This document shows positions 8,993 through 18,434 of a DNA stretch of 64,000 nt, piece after piece; position 1 is the first letter of the stretch, and each line of letters opens with the position of its first letter. The stretch is from Lachnospiraceae bacterium (GTDB taxonomy: Bacteria > Bacillota > Clostridia > Lachnospirales > Lachnospiraceae), in contig JAJQDE010000037.1 in NCBI GenBank assembly GCA_021202335.1, positions 1 through 64,000 of the forward strand. The letters run 5' to 3'. The notes beneath the pieces were generated by a model. The model made no database searches and was not told where the DNA came from. It saw nothing but the letters and a program-made list of their open reading frames with translations. Both the position numbers and the translations under genes were made by a program.

Positions 8993-10180
8993 ATGGGATT
9001 ATTTAATAAAATCAAAGATATTTTTACAAGGGACAGTCAGGACGCTTCGGACGAATTTGACGCTGACAGGGAAGTAAACGGCTTAAACCGTGACAGGGTT
9101 GACATGCACGACTCCCTGCAGAGAGAGGCGTACATAAAGGCGTGTCTTGAACAGATGTCGGAGGCGTCCGGTGAGCTTGACATTTTGGGCGGAGAATACA
9201 ATCTGGTGACGTCCTATCTGACCGATATGGAGGAGATTGAGGCGCTCTCCCCGGAGTACAGGGAGCAGCTGAAGGAGTATGCAAAGAAGCTCCTGGAGCT
9301 TGAGGGCAATAAGGAAAAGCTTGAGGAAAAAAAGGGGATTATGCGCGAGGACGATTTTGCCCATATGGAGCGCATAGAGCAGTTTATGCCCGAGGGCTAT
9401 GAAAAGCTTAAGGAGGCGGAGGAATATCAGGTTGCCGTAAAGAAGGATTTGGGCAGGCTTGACGGGGAGCGCCATGCATATTATTTCAGACGCAATGAGC
9501 TGATAAATTCCCAAAAGAACATGAAGGGGATTACGCTTATCTGCGTAAGCTCAATGATTGCGCTGGTGCTTATCCTTGCATGCATCAGCATGCTTTTGCA
9601 GCTTGACGTGACAATCGGCTACGCAATCGCGGTGGTGATCGCGGCGGTCGCCCTCACGCTGGTCTATGTCAGGTTCCACGAATCGCAGAGGGAGCTTGTG
9701 CGGGTCGAAAAGTCGATAAATAAGCTTGTGCTCCTGCAAAACACGGTCAAGATACGCTATGTAAACAACACAAACCTTTTGGAATATCTGTATGTTAAAT
9801 ATGACGTCAACAGCTCCGTTCAGCTTAAAAAGCTTTGGGACAAATACGTTGAGGAGCTTAAGCGGCGCGAGGAGGAAAAGCAGATGCAGATGGACATGGA
9901 CGAAAATCAGGCGGCTCTTATCCGCCTGCTCAGACGCTGCCGTATACAGGACCCCGGCGTATGGCTCCATCAGGTTCAGGCTCTGATTGACAGCAAGGAA
10001 ATGGTCGAAATCAGGCATGAGCTGATTTTAAGAAGACAGAAGCTGCGAAAGCAGATGGAATACAACGCGAACGTGGCGCAGGAGGCGCAGGGAGAGGTGA
10101 AGGATATTGTCGGGCAATATCCGGAATACGCGGAAAAAATATTGGATTTGGTGTCGGATTATGAAAAAGCACTTGCATAA
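8993..10180 (+). CDS. Coiled-coil membrane protein of the kinase-associated cluster
   Basis: The 395-residue protein has a cytoplasmic coiled coil (about 40-175, rich in Glu, Lys and Leu), two adjacent membrane segments (about 179-203 and 207-227) and a second coiled coil (about 228-395). Both long arms would face the cytoplasm with a very short outside turn, giving a hairpin-anchored scaffold. No enzymatic motif is seen. ATG 8993 is chosen over TTG 8987 because AGGAG (8980-8984) is 8 nt upstream. It is the only membrane-anchored member of the cluster, so it may fix the complex to the membrane (inference). Confidence 0.8.
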   Translation: MGLFNKIKDIFTRDSQDASDEFDADREVNGLNRDRVDMHDSLQREAYIKACLEQMSEASGELDILGGEYNLVTSYLTDMEEIEALSPEYREQLKEYAKKLLELEGNKEKLEEKKGIMREDDFAHMERIEQFMPEGYEKLKEAEEYQVAVKKDLGRLDGERHAYYFRRNELINSQKNMKGITLICVSSMIALVLILACISMLLQLDVTIGYAIAVVIAAVALTLVYVRFHESQRELVRVEKSINKLVLLQNTVKIRYVNNTNLLEYLYVKYDVNSSVQLKKLWDKYVEELKRREEEKQMQMDMDENQAALIRLLRRCRIQDPGVWLHQVQALIDSKEMVEIRHELILRRQKLRKQMEYNANVAQEAQGEVKDIVGQYPEYAEKILDLVSDYEKALA

Positions 10181-10184
10181 AAAG

Positions 10185-10262
10185 AAAAGACCGGGTATGA
10201 TACATTTGTGGTCATTATGGCGCTGTGCATTACGGCGCACAAAACAGAGTATCAGGTCTTTT
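10185..10262 (+). terminator. Long hairpin between the cluster and purC
   Basis: AAAAGACC (10185-10192) pairs with GGTCTTTT (10255-10262). TGATAC/GTATCA extends the stem, and TGTGC/GCACA forms an inner stem. It is symmetrical enough to terminate on either strand. An attenuator role for purC is possible. Confidence 0.6.
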
Positions 10263-10298
10263 GAATAAAAACATAAAATAAAAACAGGAGGAATCAGT

Positions 10299-11171
10299 AT
10301 GCAGCAGTTTACACCGATAAAAGAGGGAAAGGTACGTGAGGTTTATGATATCGGGGACAGCCTTGTCATTGTGGCGACCGACAGGATTTCTGCCTTTGAT
10401 GTGATTTTAAAGAACAGCATTGTGAAGAAGGGCGCCATTCTCACGCAGATGTCGAAATTTTGGTTCGACTATACGAAGGATGTAGTGCGCAACCACATGA
10501 TTTCAACTGATGTAAAGGACATGCCGGAGTTCTTCCGGAATGATAAATTTGACGGCAACAGTATGATGTGCAGAAAGCTTACCATGCTCCCGATTGAATG
10601 TATCGTGCGCGGCTATATAACGGGCAGCGGCTGGGCAAGCTATAAGGAAAACGGCACGGTCTGCGGAATAAAGCTTCCCGAGGGCTTAAAGGAGTCGCAG
10701 AAGCTTCCCGAGCCGATTTACACGCCGAGCACAAAGGCGGAGCTTGGGCTTCACGATGAGAATATTTCCTTTGAAAGAAGCATTGACGTGCTGGAAGAGA
10801 AATTCCCAGGGCACGGCGAGGAGTATGCAGCGCAAATTAAAGACTTAACGCTCGCGCTTTACAAAAAGTGCGCGGATTACGCATACGGCAAGGGCATTAT
10901 CATTGCCGATACGAAGTTTGAGTTTGGACTTGACGAAAACGGGAACGTTGTGCTTGGCGACGAGATGCTGACTCCCGACAGCTCGCGTTTTTGGCCGCTT
11001 GAGGGCTATGAGGCGGGAAAGGGGCAGCCTTCCTTTGACAAGCAGTTTGTGAGGGACTGGCTTAAGGCAAACCCCGACAGCGGATATCTGCTTCCGGACG
11101 AGGTTGTGGCAAAGACGGTCGATAAATATAAGGAAGCCTTTGCGCTTCTGACAGGCAGGAATTTTGATTAA
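10299..11171 (+). CDS. purC: SAICAR synthase
   Basis: Phosphoribosylaminoimidazole-succinocarboxamide synthase couples CAIR to aspartate with ATP in de novo purine synthesis. Motifs include KEGKVREVYD near the N-terminus, TDRISAFD, VRGYITGSGW, IIADTKFEFG and LGDEMLTPDSSR. The 290-residue length fits the eukaryote-like/Gram-positive long form. AGGAGG precedes the ATG. It is the first gene of a purC-purF-purB-purA series, with purF 17 nt downstream. Confidence 0.96.
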   Translation: MQQFTPIKEGKVREVYDIGDSLVIVATDRISAFDVILKNSIVKKGAILTQMSKFWFDYTKDVVRNHMISTDVKDMPEFFRNDKFDGNSMMCRKLTMLPIECIVRGYITGSGWASYKENGTVCGIKLPEGLKESQKLPEPIYTPSTKAELGLHDENISFERSIDVLEEKFPGHGEEYAAQIKDLTLALYKKCADYAYGKGIIIADTKFEFGLDENGNVVLGDEMLTPDSSRFWPLEGYEAGKGQPSFDKQFVRDWLKANPDSGYLLPDEVVAKTVDKYKEAFALLTGRNFD

Positions 11172-11188
11172 GCGGGAGCATATAAGCT

Positions 11189-12637
11189 ATGTACAATACA
11201 GGGATTGACACAAATGCCCCGGAAACAGGGCTGAATGAGGAATGTGGCGTCTTTGGCATCTATGACTTTGACGGTGGCAGCGTGGCGTCCACCATATATT
11301 ACGGACTTTTCGCACTGCAGCACAGGGGACAGGAGAGCTGCGGCATTGCTGTGAGCGAAACAAACGGTCCGAAAGGGAAAATAATGTCGCACAAGGGAAT
11401 GGGGCTTGTAAACGAGGTATTTACGCCTGACATTTTGGAACCTATGCGGGGAGATATCGGCGTGGGACATGTGCGCTATTCGACCGCGGGAGCGTCGACG
11501 CGTGAGAACGCGCAGCCCTTGGTGCTGAATTACGTAAAGGGCACGCTTGCGCTTGCGCATAACGGAAATCTGATTAATGCAACGGAGCTGCGCCACGATT
11601 TGGAGTATACGGGCGCTATTTTCCAAACCACCATAGATTCTGAGGTCATCGCCTATCATATCGCACGCGAGCGCCTGAACACGGGAACCGTTGAGGACGC
11701 AGTAAACAGGGCGTGCAAGAAGATAAAGGGCGCGTATTCGCTTGTGGTAATGAGCCCGCGAAAGCTTATCGGAGCGCGCGACCCGTTCGGCTTTAAGCCT
11801 CTTTGCATCGGAAAACGCGAAAACAGCTACATAATCACCTCCGAAAGCTGCGCGCTTGACACCATCGGCGCGGAGTTTGTGCGCGATGTGCTCCCGGGCG
11901 AAACGGTGACGATAACTGCCGACAAGGGCATTATCTCCGATATGTCGAGAGCGCTCCCGAAGGAGCAGGAGGCGCGGTGTATTTTTGAGTATATTTATTT
12001 TGCAAGACCCGACAGCCGCATTGACGGAGTGAGCGTATATGAATCAAGAATACGGGCGGGGAAATTCCTTGCAATGGATTCCCCCGTGGATGCGGATTTG
12101 GTGGTCGGCGTTCCGGAGTCCGGCAATGCCGCCGCGCTCGGATATTCGCAGCAGTCCGGAATACCCTACGGTACGGCGTTTGTCAAAAACAGCTATGTCG
12201 GCAGGACATTCATAAAGCCAAAGCAGAGCAGCCGTGAGTCGAGCGTAAAGGTAAAGCTTAACGTCCTGCGCGAGGCGGTGGACGGCAGACGGGTCATTAT
12301 GATAGACGACTCCATTGTCCGGGGGACGACCTCTGACAGAATCGTCAAAATGCTGCGGGACGCGGGCGCAAGAGAGGTGCATGTGCGGATAAGCTCGCCG
12401 CCGTTTTTATGGCCGTGCTATTTCGGGACGGACGTGCCCGCGAGCGACCAGCTGATTGCCTACAACAGGACTATTGAGGAAATCCGGGAGATTATCGGAG
12501 CCGATTCGCTGGGATATCTGAGCATAGACAGATTGCAGGAGATGGTTGACGGCCTTAAAATATGTAAGGGCTGCTTTAACGGAAGCTATCCGATAGAGCC
12601 TCCGACAGAGGATATCAGAGGCGATTTTGAAAAATAA
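11189..12637 (+). CDS. purF: Amidophosphoribosyltransferase
   Basis: This enzyme catalyses the first committed step of purine synthesis, making phosphoribosylamine from PRPP and glutamine. An 18-residue propeptide precedes Cys19 (NEE/CGVFG), which becomes the N-terminal nucleophile after cleavage. The PRPP loop is VIMIDDSIVRGTT. Cysteines matching the B. subtilis-type [4Fe-4S] ligands are visible in RCIFEYIYFARPDS, LWPCYFG and KICKGCFNGSYP, so an oxygen-sensitive cluster is expected. The 482-residue length is normal. GGGAG lies 10 nt before the ATG. Confidence 0.96.
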   Translation: MYNTGIDTNAPETGLNEECGVFGIYDFDGGSVASTIYYGLFALQHRGQESCGIAVSETNGPKGKIMSHKGMGLVNEVFTPDILEPMRGDIGVGHVRYSTAGASTRENAQPLVLNYVKGTLALAHNGNLINATELRHDLEYTGAIFQTTIDSEVIAYHIARERLNTGTVEDAVNRACKKIKGAYSLVVMSPRKLIGARDPFGFKPLCIGKRENSYIITSESCALDTIGAEFVRDVLPGETVTITADKGIISDMSRALPKEQEARCIFEYIYFARPDSRIDGVSVYESRIRAGKFLAMDSPVDADLVVGVPESGNAAALGYSQQSGIPYGTAFVKNSYVGRTFIKPKQSSRESSVKVKLNVLREAVDGRRVIMIDDSIVRGTTSDRIVKMLRDAGAREVHVRISSPPFLWPCYFGTDVPASDQLIAYNRTIEEIREIIGADSLGYLSIDRLQEMVDGLKICKGCFNGSYPIEPPTEDIRGDFEK

Positions 12638-12677
12638 GCAAACAAAAATACAGATTTGGCAAGTTTGGAGGTAATAT

Positions 12678-14129
12678 ATGAGTACAGACAGATACACCAG
12701 TCCTCTTTCAGAGCGATATGTAAGCAAAGAAATGCAGTATATCTTTTCGCAGGACATGAAATTCAGGACATGGCGGCGGCTTTGGATTGCGCTTGCGGAA
12801 ACGGAGATGGAGCTTGGGCTTTCGGAGAACGGAAAGCCCGTCATAACGCAGGAGCAGATTGATGAGATGAAGGCGCATGCGGAGGATATAAATTATGACG
12901 TGGCAAGAGAGCGGGAAAAGCTGGTGCGCCATGACGTGATGAGCCATGTATACGCATACGGGCAGCAGTGTCCGAAGGCGGCGGGCATCATCCACCTCGG
13001 CGCGACCTCATGCTATGTCGGCGACAACACGGACATCATCGTCATGAATGAGGCGCTTAAGCTTGTACACAAAAAGCTGGTAAACGTCATAGACGAGCTT
13101 TCGAAGTTTGCGGATAAATACAAAAACCTTCCAACGCTTGCCTTTACGCATTTTCAGCCGGCACAGCCCACCACCGTCGGAAAGCGCGCCACGCTTTGGC
13201 TTCAGGAGTTCCTGATGGATTTGGAGGATTTGGAATATGTCAAGGGAAGCCTGAAGCTGCTCGGCTCAAAAGGGACAACGGGCACGCAGGCAAGCTTTTT
13301 GGAGCTTTTTAACGGCGATAATGAAACCATCGACAAAATAGACCCTATGATTGCCAAAAAGATGGGCTTTTCGGAGTGCTATGCGGTGTCGGGACAGACC
13401 TACTCAAGAAAGGTTGACACGAGGGTTGCAAATATTCTTGCGGGCATTGCGGCAAGCGCGCATAAGATGTCGAACGACATTCGGCTTTTGCAGCATTTGA
13501 AGGAGGTCGAGGAGCCGTTTGAGAAAAATCAGATTGGTTCGTCGGCGATGGCGTACAAGAGAAACCCGATGCGTTCGGAGAGAATAGCGTCGCTGTCGCG
13601 CTATGTGATGATAGACGCGCTCAATCCGGCGATAACGTCAGCCACGCAATGGTTTGAGCGCACGCTTGATGATTCGGCAAACAAGCGTCTTTCCATTCCG
13701 GAGGCGTTTCTTGCGGTGGACGGTATATTGGATTTGTGCTTAAACGTTGTGGACGGGCTTGTGGTGTACGATAAGGTCATCACAAAGCATATGCTCGCGG
13801 AGCTTCCGTTTATGGCGACGGAAAATATAATGATGGATGCGGTGAAAAACGGCGGAAACCGTCAGGAGCTGCATGAGAAGATAAGGAAGCTCTCGATGGA
13901 GGCGGGAAGGAACGTCAAGGAGGAGGGGAAGGACAACAATCTTTTGGAGCTGATTGCGGCTGACCCCGAATTTAATCTGACGCTTGCGCAGCTTAGGGAG
14001 GCAATGGAGCCTGCAAAATATGTGGGACGCGCGCCCGTTCAGGTGGACGCCTTCCTTGAAAAGGCGGTCCGCCCCGTGCTTGAGGCAAACAGGGCGGAGC
14101 TTGGAATAAAGGCTGAGATAAACGTATAG
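12678..14129 (+). CDS. purB: Adenylosuccinate lyase
   Basis: Fumarase/aspartase-superfamily lyase acting twice in purine synthesis: it cleaves SAICAR to AICAR and adenylosuccinate to AMP, releasing fumarate. The signature loop SSAMAYKRNPMRSER and the conserved regions HLGATSCYVGDN and FTHFQPAQPTTVGKR are present. The 483-residue length resembles the longer clostridial and eukaryote-like forms. GGAGG lies 8 nt before ATG 12678. It is 40 nt from purF and 47 nt from purA. Confidence 0.95.
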   Translation: MSTDRYTSPLSERYVSKEMQYIFSQDMKFRTWRRLWIALAETEMELGLSENGKPVITQEQIDEMKAHAEDINYDVAREREKLVRHDVMSHVYAYGQQCPKAAGIIHLGATSCYVGDNTDIIVMNEALKLVHKKLVNVIDELSKFADKYKNLPTLAFTHFQPAQPTTVGKRATLWLQEFLMDLEDLEYVKGSLKLLGSKGTTGTQASFLELFNGDNETIDKIDPMIAKKMGFSECYAVSGQTYSRKVDTRVANILAGIAASAHKMSNDIRLLQHLKEVEEPFEKNQIGSSAMAYKRNPMRSERIASLSRYVMIDALNPAITSATQWFERTLDDSANKRLSIPEAFLAVDGILDLCLNVVDGLVVYDKVITKHMLAELPFMATENIMMDAVKNGGNRQELHEKIRKLSMEAGRNVKEEGKDNNLLELIAADPEFNLTLAQLREAMEPAKYVGRAPVQVDAFLEKAVRPVLEANRAELGIKAEINV

Positions 14130-14176
14130 TTATGCGCAAGGACAGTCTTGCAGCAGATAAAATTGGAGGTATTCTA

Positions 14177-15475
14177 ATGGTAAAAGCAGTAGTAGGAGCC
14201 AACTGGGGCGACGAGGGAAAAGGAAAGATTACGGACATGCTCGCACGTGAGGCGGACATCATAATCCGCTTTCAGGGCGGCGCAAACGCCGGACACACAA
14301 TCGTGAATAATTATGGGAAATTTGCGCTTCATACTCTGCCCTCGGGCGTGTTTTACAGCCACACCACAAGCATTATCGGAAACGGCGTCGCTTTAAACAT
14401 TCCTATTTTGATGGATGAGCTGAAATCCATTACGGACAGGAATGTGCCTATGCCGAAAATTTTAGTTTCGGACAGGGCGCAGATTGTAATGCCGTATCAT
14501 GTGCTTTTCGACCAATACGAGGAGGAACGGCTCGGCGGAAAATCCTTTGGCTCGACTAAATCAGGCATAGCGCCCTTTTACTCGGACAAATATGCCAAAA
14601 TCGGTTTTCAGGTAAGTGAGCTGTTTGACGAGGAGCTTTTAAAGGAGAAGGTTGAGCGCGTCGCTGAGCAGAAAAACGTTATTTTGGAGCATTTATACCA
14701 TAAGCCGGCGATAGATACGGACGAGCTTATGGATACGCTTTTGCGGTACAGGGATATGATAGCGCCGTTTGTGTGCGATGTTTCAAGCTATCTTGACGAT
14801 GCCTTAAAGGAAGGCAAAAATATATTGCTCGAGGGACAGCTTGGCACTCTCAAGGATCCCGACCACGGCATTTATCCGATGGTGACGTCCTCGTCGACGC
14901 TTGCAGCCTATGGCGCAATCGGCGCGGGTATTCCTCCATATGAAATCAAGGAGATTTATACGGTATGCAAGGCATATTCGTCGGCAGTAGGGGCAGGAGC
15001 CTTTGTTTCGGAAATCTTTGGCGATGAAGCCGATGAGCTTAGACGGCGCGGAGGCGACGGCGGAGAGTACGGCGCGACAACAGGCCGCCCGAGGCGTATG
15101 GGCTGGTTTGACTGCGTGGCGTCAAAATACGGCTGCCGCCTGCAGGGTACGATGGATGTATGCTTTACGGTGCTTGACGTTTTGGGATATTTGGATGAAA
15201 TCCCCGTCTGCACGGGCTATGAGATTGACGGCGAGGTCACGACACGCTTCCCGGTTACTGCAAAGCTTGCAAAGGCAAAGCCCGTTCTTACGACGATTCC
15301 GGGCTGGAAATGCGACATAAGAGGGATTAAAAACTATGAGGAGCTTCCGGAAAACTGCCGCAGATACGTGGAATTTATCGAGGAGCAGATTGGATATCCC
15401 ATCACGCTTGTAAGCAACGGACCGGCAAGGGACGATATTATTTACAGAAAAAGCCCGTTAAAAAATAAAAATTAA
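14177..15475 (+). CDS. purA: Adenylosuccinate synthetase
   Basis: GTP-dependent synthesis of adenylosuccinate from IMP and aspartate. The N-terminal P-loop-like GANWGDEGKGK, the GGANAGHT segment and GATTGRPRRMGWFD identify the family, and the 432-residue length is standard. The IMP loop reads GSTKSGIAPFYSDK rather than the common STxRGIGP form, which suggests a variant subfamily. ATG 14177 is preferred over an in-frame codon at 14132 because GGAGG (14165-14169) lies 7 nt upstream. Confidence 0.95.
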   Translation: MVKAVVGANWGDEGKGKITDMLAREADIIIRFQGGANAGHTIVNNYGKFALHTLPSGVFYSHTTSIIGNGVALNIPILMDELKSITDRNVPMPKILVSDRAQIVMPYHVLFDQYEEERLGGKSFGSTKSGIAPFYSDKYAKIGFQVSELFDEELLKEKVERVAEQKNVILEHLYHKPAIDTDELMDTLLRYRDMIAPFVCDVSSYLDDALKEGKNILLEGQLGTLKDPDHGIYPMVTSSSTLAAYGAIGAGIPPYEIKEIYTVCKAYSSAVGAGAFVSEIFGDEADELRRRGGDGGEYGATTGRPRRMGWFDCVASKYGCRLQGTMDVCFTVLDVLGYLDEIPVCTGYEIDGEVTTRFPVTAKLAKAKPVLTTIPGWKCDIRGIKNYEELPENCRRYVEFIEEQIGYPITLVSNGPARDDIIYRKSPLKNKN

Positions 15476-15490
15476 CGGAAAGAATGTATA

Positions 15491-15519
15491 TTGATATTTT
15501 TACATGATTGTGTTATAGT
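15491..15519 (+). promoter_or_regulatory. Promoter of the nucleoside-transporter operon
   Basis: TTGATA (15491-15496), a 17-nt spacer and TATAGT (15514-15519) sit 58 nt upstream of the BMP lipoprotein start. Confidence 0.7.
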
Positions 15520-15576
15520 GTTCAGGTAATTTGGCGCAAGCCGTGATTTATTGTTTTACAAATGGGAGGAATTATT

Positions 15577-16776
15577 ATGAAGAAAAAAACAGTATCGCTT
15601 ATTTTGGCAGCTTCCATGGTCGTTTCTTTAGCGGCATGCGGCAGCTCATCGGAAACGCAGTCGTCTGACACGGCTGAGGAAGCTGCAGTATCGGAAACGA
15701 CGACGGAAGCAGCGCAAACAACTGAAACAACAGCAGACACGGCGGAGGCAGATGCCGAAGCGCAGACGGTCGCGGTTGACGGTATGATCGCGCTTGTCAC
15801 CGATGTTGGAACGATTGACGACGAGTCCTTCAATCAGGCTACATGGGAGGGCGTTCAGCAGTTCGGAGATGCCAACGGCATTGAGTATACCTATTATCAG
15901 CCCACTGAGGACAGCACCGAGGAGAGGATTAACCAGATTGACCTTGCGGTCGCAGAGGGCGCTACGGTAGTCGTATTGCCGGGCTACTTATTCGGCGAAA
16001 CGCTTTCAGAGGTTCAGACTACCTATCCCGATGTCAATTTTATCGCGGTTGACGTTTCGGAGGGAGACATGACGGCTCCGATTGAGTCAAACGCTTACGC
16101 ATGTACATTCAGCGAGGAGCAGGCAGGCTATCTTGCAGGTTATGCGGCAGTAATGGACGGCTACACAAAGCTTGGTTTCCTTGGCGGAATGGCAGTGCCG
16201 GCAGTTATCAGATACGGCTACGGCTACATTCAGGGCATTGACGCGGCAGCGCAGGAGCTTGGCACGGAGGTAGAGGTTAAGTACACATACGGCGGACAGT
16301 TCTACGGCGACGCAAACATTACGGCAAAGATGGAGAGCTGGTATTCAGAGGGCACTGAAATTGTGTTTGCCTGCGGCGGCGGTATCTACACATCTGCGCT
16401 TGAGGCGGCTTTGAATTATGACGGCATGATTATCGGTGTTGATGTTGACCAACATTCGGTAGGCGAGGGCTATGACTACAACCCTGTGCTTACATCAGCG
16501 ATGAAGGGTCTTACCGCAACGGTTGTGGACAAGCTTGAGGGCTGCTTTGCGGGAAATTGGGACAGCTTTGGCGGACAGGTGGAAAATCTCGGACTTGAGG
16601 ACGGCGATTACCTCGGACTTCCCACGGACGGAGATTCATGGGCGTTTGATACCTTCAGCGTGGACGAGTATGAGGAGCTTCTTGCAGGCATCCGCGACGG
16701 TTCCATCGTAATCTCAAACGATACGGAAAGCCAGCCTGAGGTTAGTGAGGCAGTTTCTGTTTCATACATTGACTAG
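15577..16776 (+). CDS. BMP-family nucleoside-binding lipoprotein
   Basis: Substrate-binding lipoprotein of a BmpA/PnrA-type importer. The signal peptide ends in lipobox LAAC (Cys about residue 21), followed by a Ser/Thr/Glu/Ala-rich linker to about residue 68. The ligand domain begins at MIALVTDVGTIDDESFNQATWEG, the typical BMP opening, and contains CTFSEEQAGYLAGY and VFACGGGIYTSAL. The ATG at 15562 is rejected because GGGAGGA (15564-15570) is the ribosome site for ATG 15577. Purine nucleosides are the likely ligand given the family and the adjacent pur genes (inference). A terminator follows, so this gene is probably made in excess over the membrane components. Confidence 0.92.
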   Translation: MKKKTVSLILAASMVVSLAACGSSSETQSSDTAEEAAVSETTTEAAQTTETTADTAEADAEAQTVAVDGMIALVTDVGTIDDESFNQATWEGVQQFGDANGIEYTYYQPTEDSTEERINQIDLAVAEGATVVVLPGYLFGETLSEVQTTYPDVNFIAVDVSEGDMTAPIESNAYACTFSEEQAGYLAGYAAVMDGYTKLGFLGGMAVPAVIRYGYGYIQGIDAAAQELGTEVEVKYTYGGQFYGDANITAKMESWYSEGTEIVFACGGGIYTSALEAALNYDGMIIGVDVDQHSVGEGYDYNPVLTSAMKGLTATVVDKLEGCFAGNWDSFGGQVENLGLEDGDYLGLPTDGDSWAFDTFSVDEYEELLAGIRDGSIVISNDTESQPEVSEAVSVSYID

Positions 16777-16811
16777 GCATGAAAAAAATATTAAAATAAT
16801 GATATAGAGGG

Positions 16812-16840
16812 AAGGGATGGCATTACCCCGTCCCTTTTTT
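16812..16840 (+). terminator. Intrinsic terminator/attenuator inside the transporter operon
   Basis: AAGGGATGG (16812-16820) pairs with CC-GTCCCTT, with one G-U pair, followed by TTTTTT. It lies between the binding-protein and ATPase genes, where partial read-through is common. Confidence 0.85.
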
Positions 16841-16877
16841 CAACAGGATAATTGGGATTGGGAAAGGTTTGGTTGTT

Positions 16878-18425
16878 ATGGAAAATAATGATTACGTTAT
16901 CGAGATGTTGAATATCACAAAAGAATTTCCGGGCATTAAGGCTAATGACAATGTAACCCTTCAGCTTAAAAAAGGCGAAATACATGCATTGCTGGGCGAA
17001 AACGGCGCGGGGAAATCCACCCTTATGAGCATACTTTTCGGGCTTTACCAGCCGACAAGCGGCGTCATTAAGAAAAACGGCAAAGAGGTTAAGATAAATA
17101 ATCCGAACGATGCCAATGCCCTAAATATAGGTATGGTACATCAGCATTTTAAGCTTGTCGAGTGCTTTTCGGTATTGGATAACATTATCCTCGGCATTGA
17201 GCCGACAAAGGGGCTGTTTCTGAGCAAAAAAGGGGCGAGGGAAAAGGTGGTGGCGCTGAGCGACAAATACGGCCTTAAGGTTGACCCTGACGCAACGGTC
17301 AGCGATATTACCGTGGGCATGCAGCAGAGGACGGAAATCCTGAAAATGCTTTACCGCGACAATGAAATCCTTATTTTCGACGAGCCGACGGCGGTGCTCA
17401 CTCCCCAGGAAATCGACGAGCTTATGAAGATTATGAAAAATCTTGCAAAAGAGGGAAAATCCATTCTCTTCATCACACATAAGCTTAATGAGATTATGGC
17501 TGTGGCGGACCGCTGCACCATTCTCAGAAAGGGCAAATATATAGGAACGGTCGATATCAGGGACACCACAAAGGAGGAGCTGTCCAGAATGATGGTCGGA
17601 CGGAACGTGAGCTTCAAGGTGGACAAGCAGCCCGCAAAGCCCGGCTCCATCGTCCTTAAGGTACAGAATATGACAGTCCCCAGTAAGATGCATAAAAATA
17701 ATGCCGTGAGGAATGTTTCCTTTCAGGTGCGGCGCGGCGAGATTGTCTGCATAGCGGGCATTGACGGAAACGGTCAGACCGAGCTTGTGCATGCTCTTAC
17801 GGGGCTTGAGAAAATGACGGGCGGCAAAATCTTCTTTGACGGCAGGGATATCACGGATGCAAGCATTTTGGAGCGCTCAAAGAGCGGCATCAGCCACATA
17901 CCCGAGGACCGACATAAGCACGGGCTTGTGCTCGACTATACTTTAGAGCAGAACATGGTGCTGCAGCGCTATTGGGACGATGCGTTCCAAAAGGGCGGCT
18001 TTATCAAAAAGGGTGCGGTAAGGGAGTACGCGGAGCGCCTAATCCGGCAGTATGACGTGCGCAGCGGACAGGGACCTCTGACGCCGGCTCGAAGCATGTC
18101 GGGCGGTAATCAGCAAAAGGCGATTATTGCCCGCGAGATTGACAGAAATCCGGATTTGCTGGTGGCGGTCCAGCCCACAAGAGGCTTGGATGTGGGAGCG
18201 ATTGAGTACATTCACAGCCAACTGGTGGCGCAGCGGGACAAGGGTAAGGCGGTGCTTCTGATATCTCTTGAGCTTGATGAGGTGATGGATGTGTCGGACC
18301 GTATTCTTGTCATGTATGAGGGCGAGATTGTGGGGCAGCTCTATCCCGACCGGACGACGGTGGACGAGCTTGGGCTTTACATGTCCGGAGCAAAAAGGGA
18401 CATTGTGCCCGCAGAGATGAATTAG
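16878..18425 (+). CDS. ABC importer ATPase with two nucleotide-binding domains
   Basis: The 515-residue protein has tandem ABC domains as in NupA/RbsA-like importers. The first domain has Walker A GENGAGKST and Walker B ILIFDEPTAVL, with signature ITVGMQQR. The second has a degenerate Walker A, GIDGNGQTEL, but an intact MSGGNQQK signature and a VQPTRGLD Walker B. This asymmetry is normal in the family. ATG 16878 is supported by GGAAAGG (16861-16867). The permease gene follows after 9 nt. Confidence 0.93.
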   Translation: MENNDYVIEMLNITKEFPGIKANDNVTLQLKKGEIHALLGENGAGKSTLMSILFGLYQPTSGVIKKNGKEVKINNPNDANALNIGMVHQHFKLVECFSVLDNIILGIEPTKGLFLSKKGAREKVVALSDKYGLKVDPDATVSDITVGMQQRTEILKMLYRDNEILIFDEPTAVLTPQEIDELMKIMKNLAKEGKSILFITHKLNEIMAVADRCTILRKGKYIGTVDIRDTTKEELSRMMVGRNVSFKVDKQPAKPGSIVLKVQNMTVPSKMHKNNAVRNVSFQVRRGEIVCIAGIDGNGQTELVHALTGLEKMTGGKIFFDGRDITDASILERSKSGISHIPEDRHKHGLVLDYTLEQNMVLQRYWDDAFQKGGFIKKGAVREYAERLIRQYDVRSGQGPLTPARSMSGGNQQKAIIAREIDRNPDLLVAVQPTRGLDVGAIEYIHSQLVAQRDKGKAVLLISLELDEVMDVSDRILVMYEGEIVGQLYPDRTTVDELGLYMSGAKRDIVPAEMN

Positions 18426-18434
18426 GGAAATGAG

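Noticed and set aside
10181-10298. Purine riboswitch before purC
   Set aside because: No conserved three-way-junction loops could be read; the interval is explained by one long hairpin.
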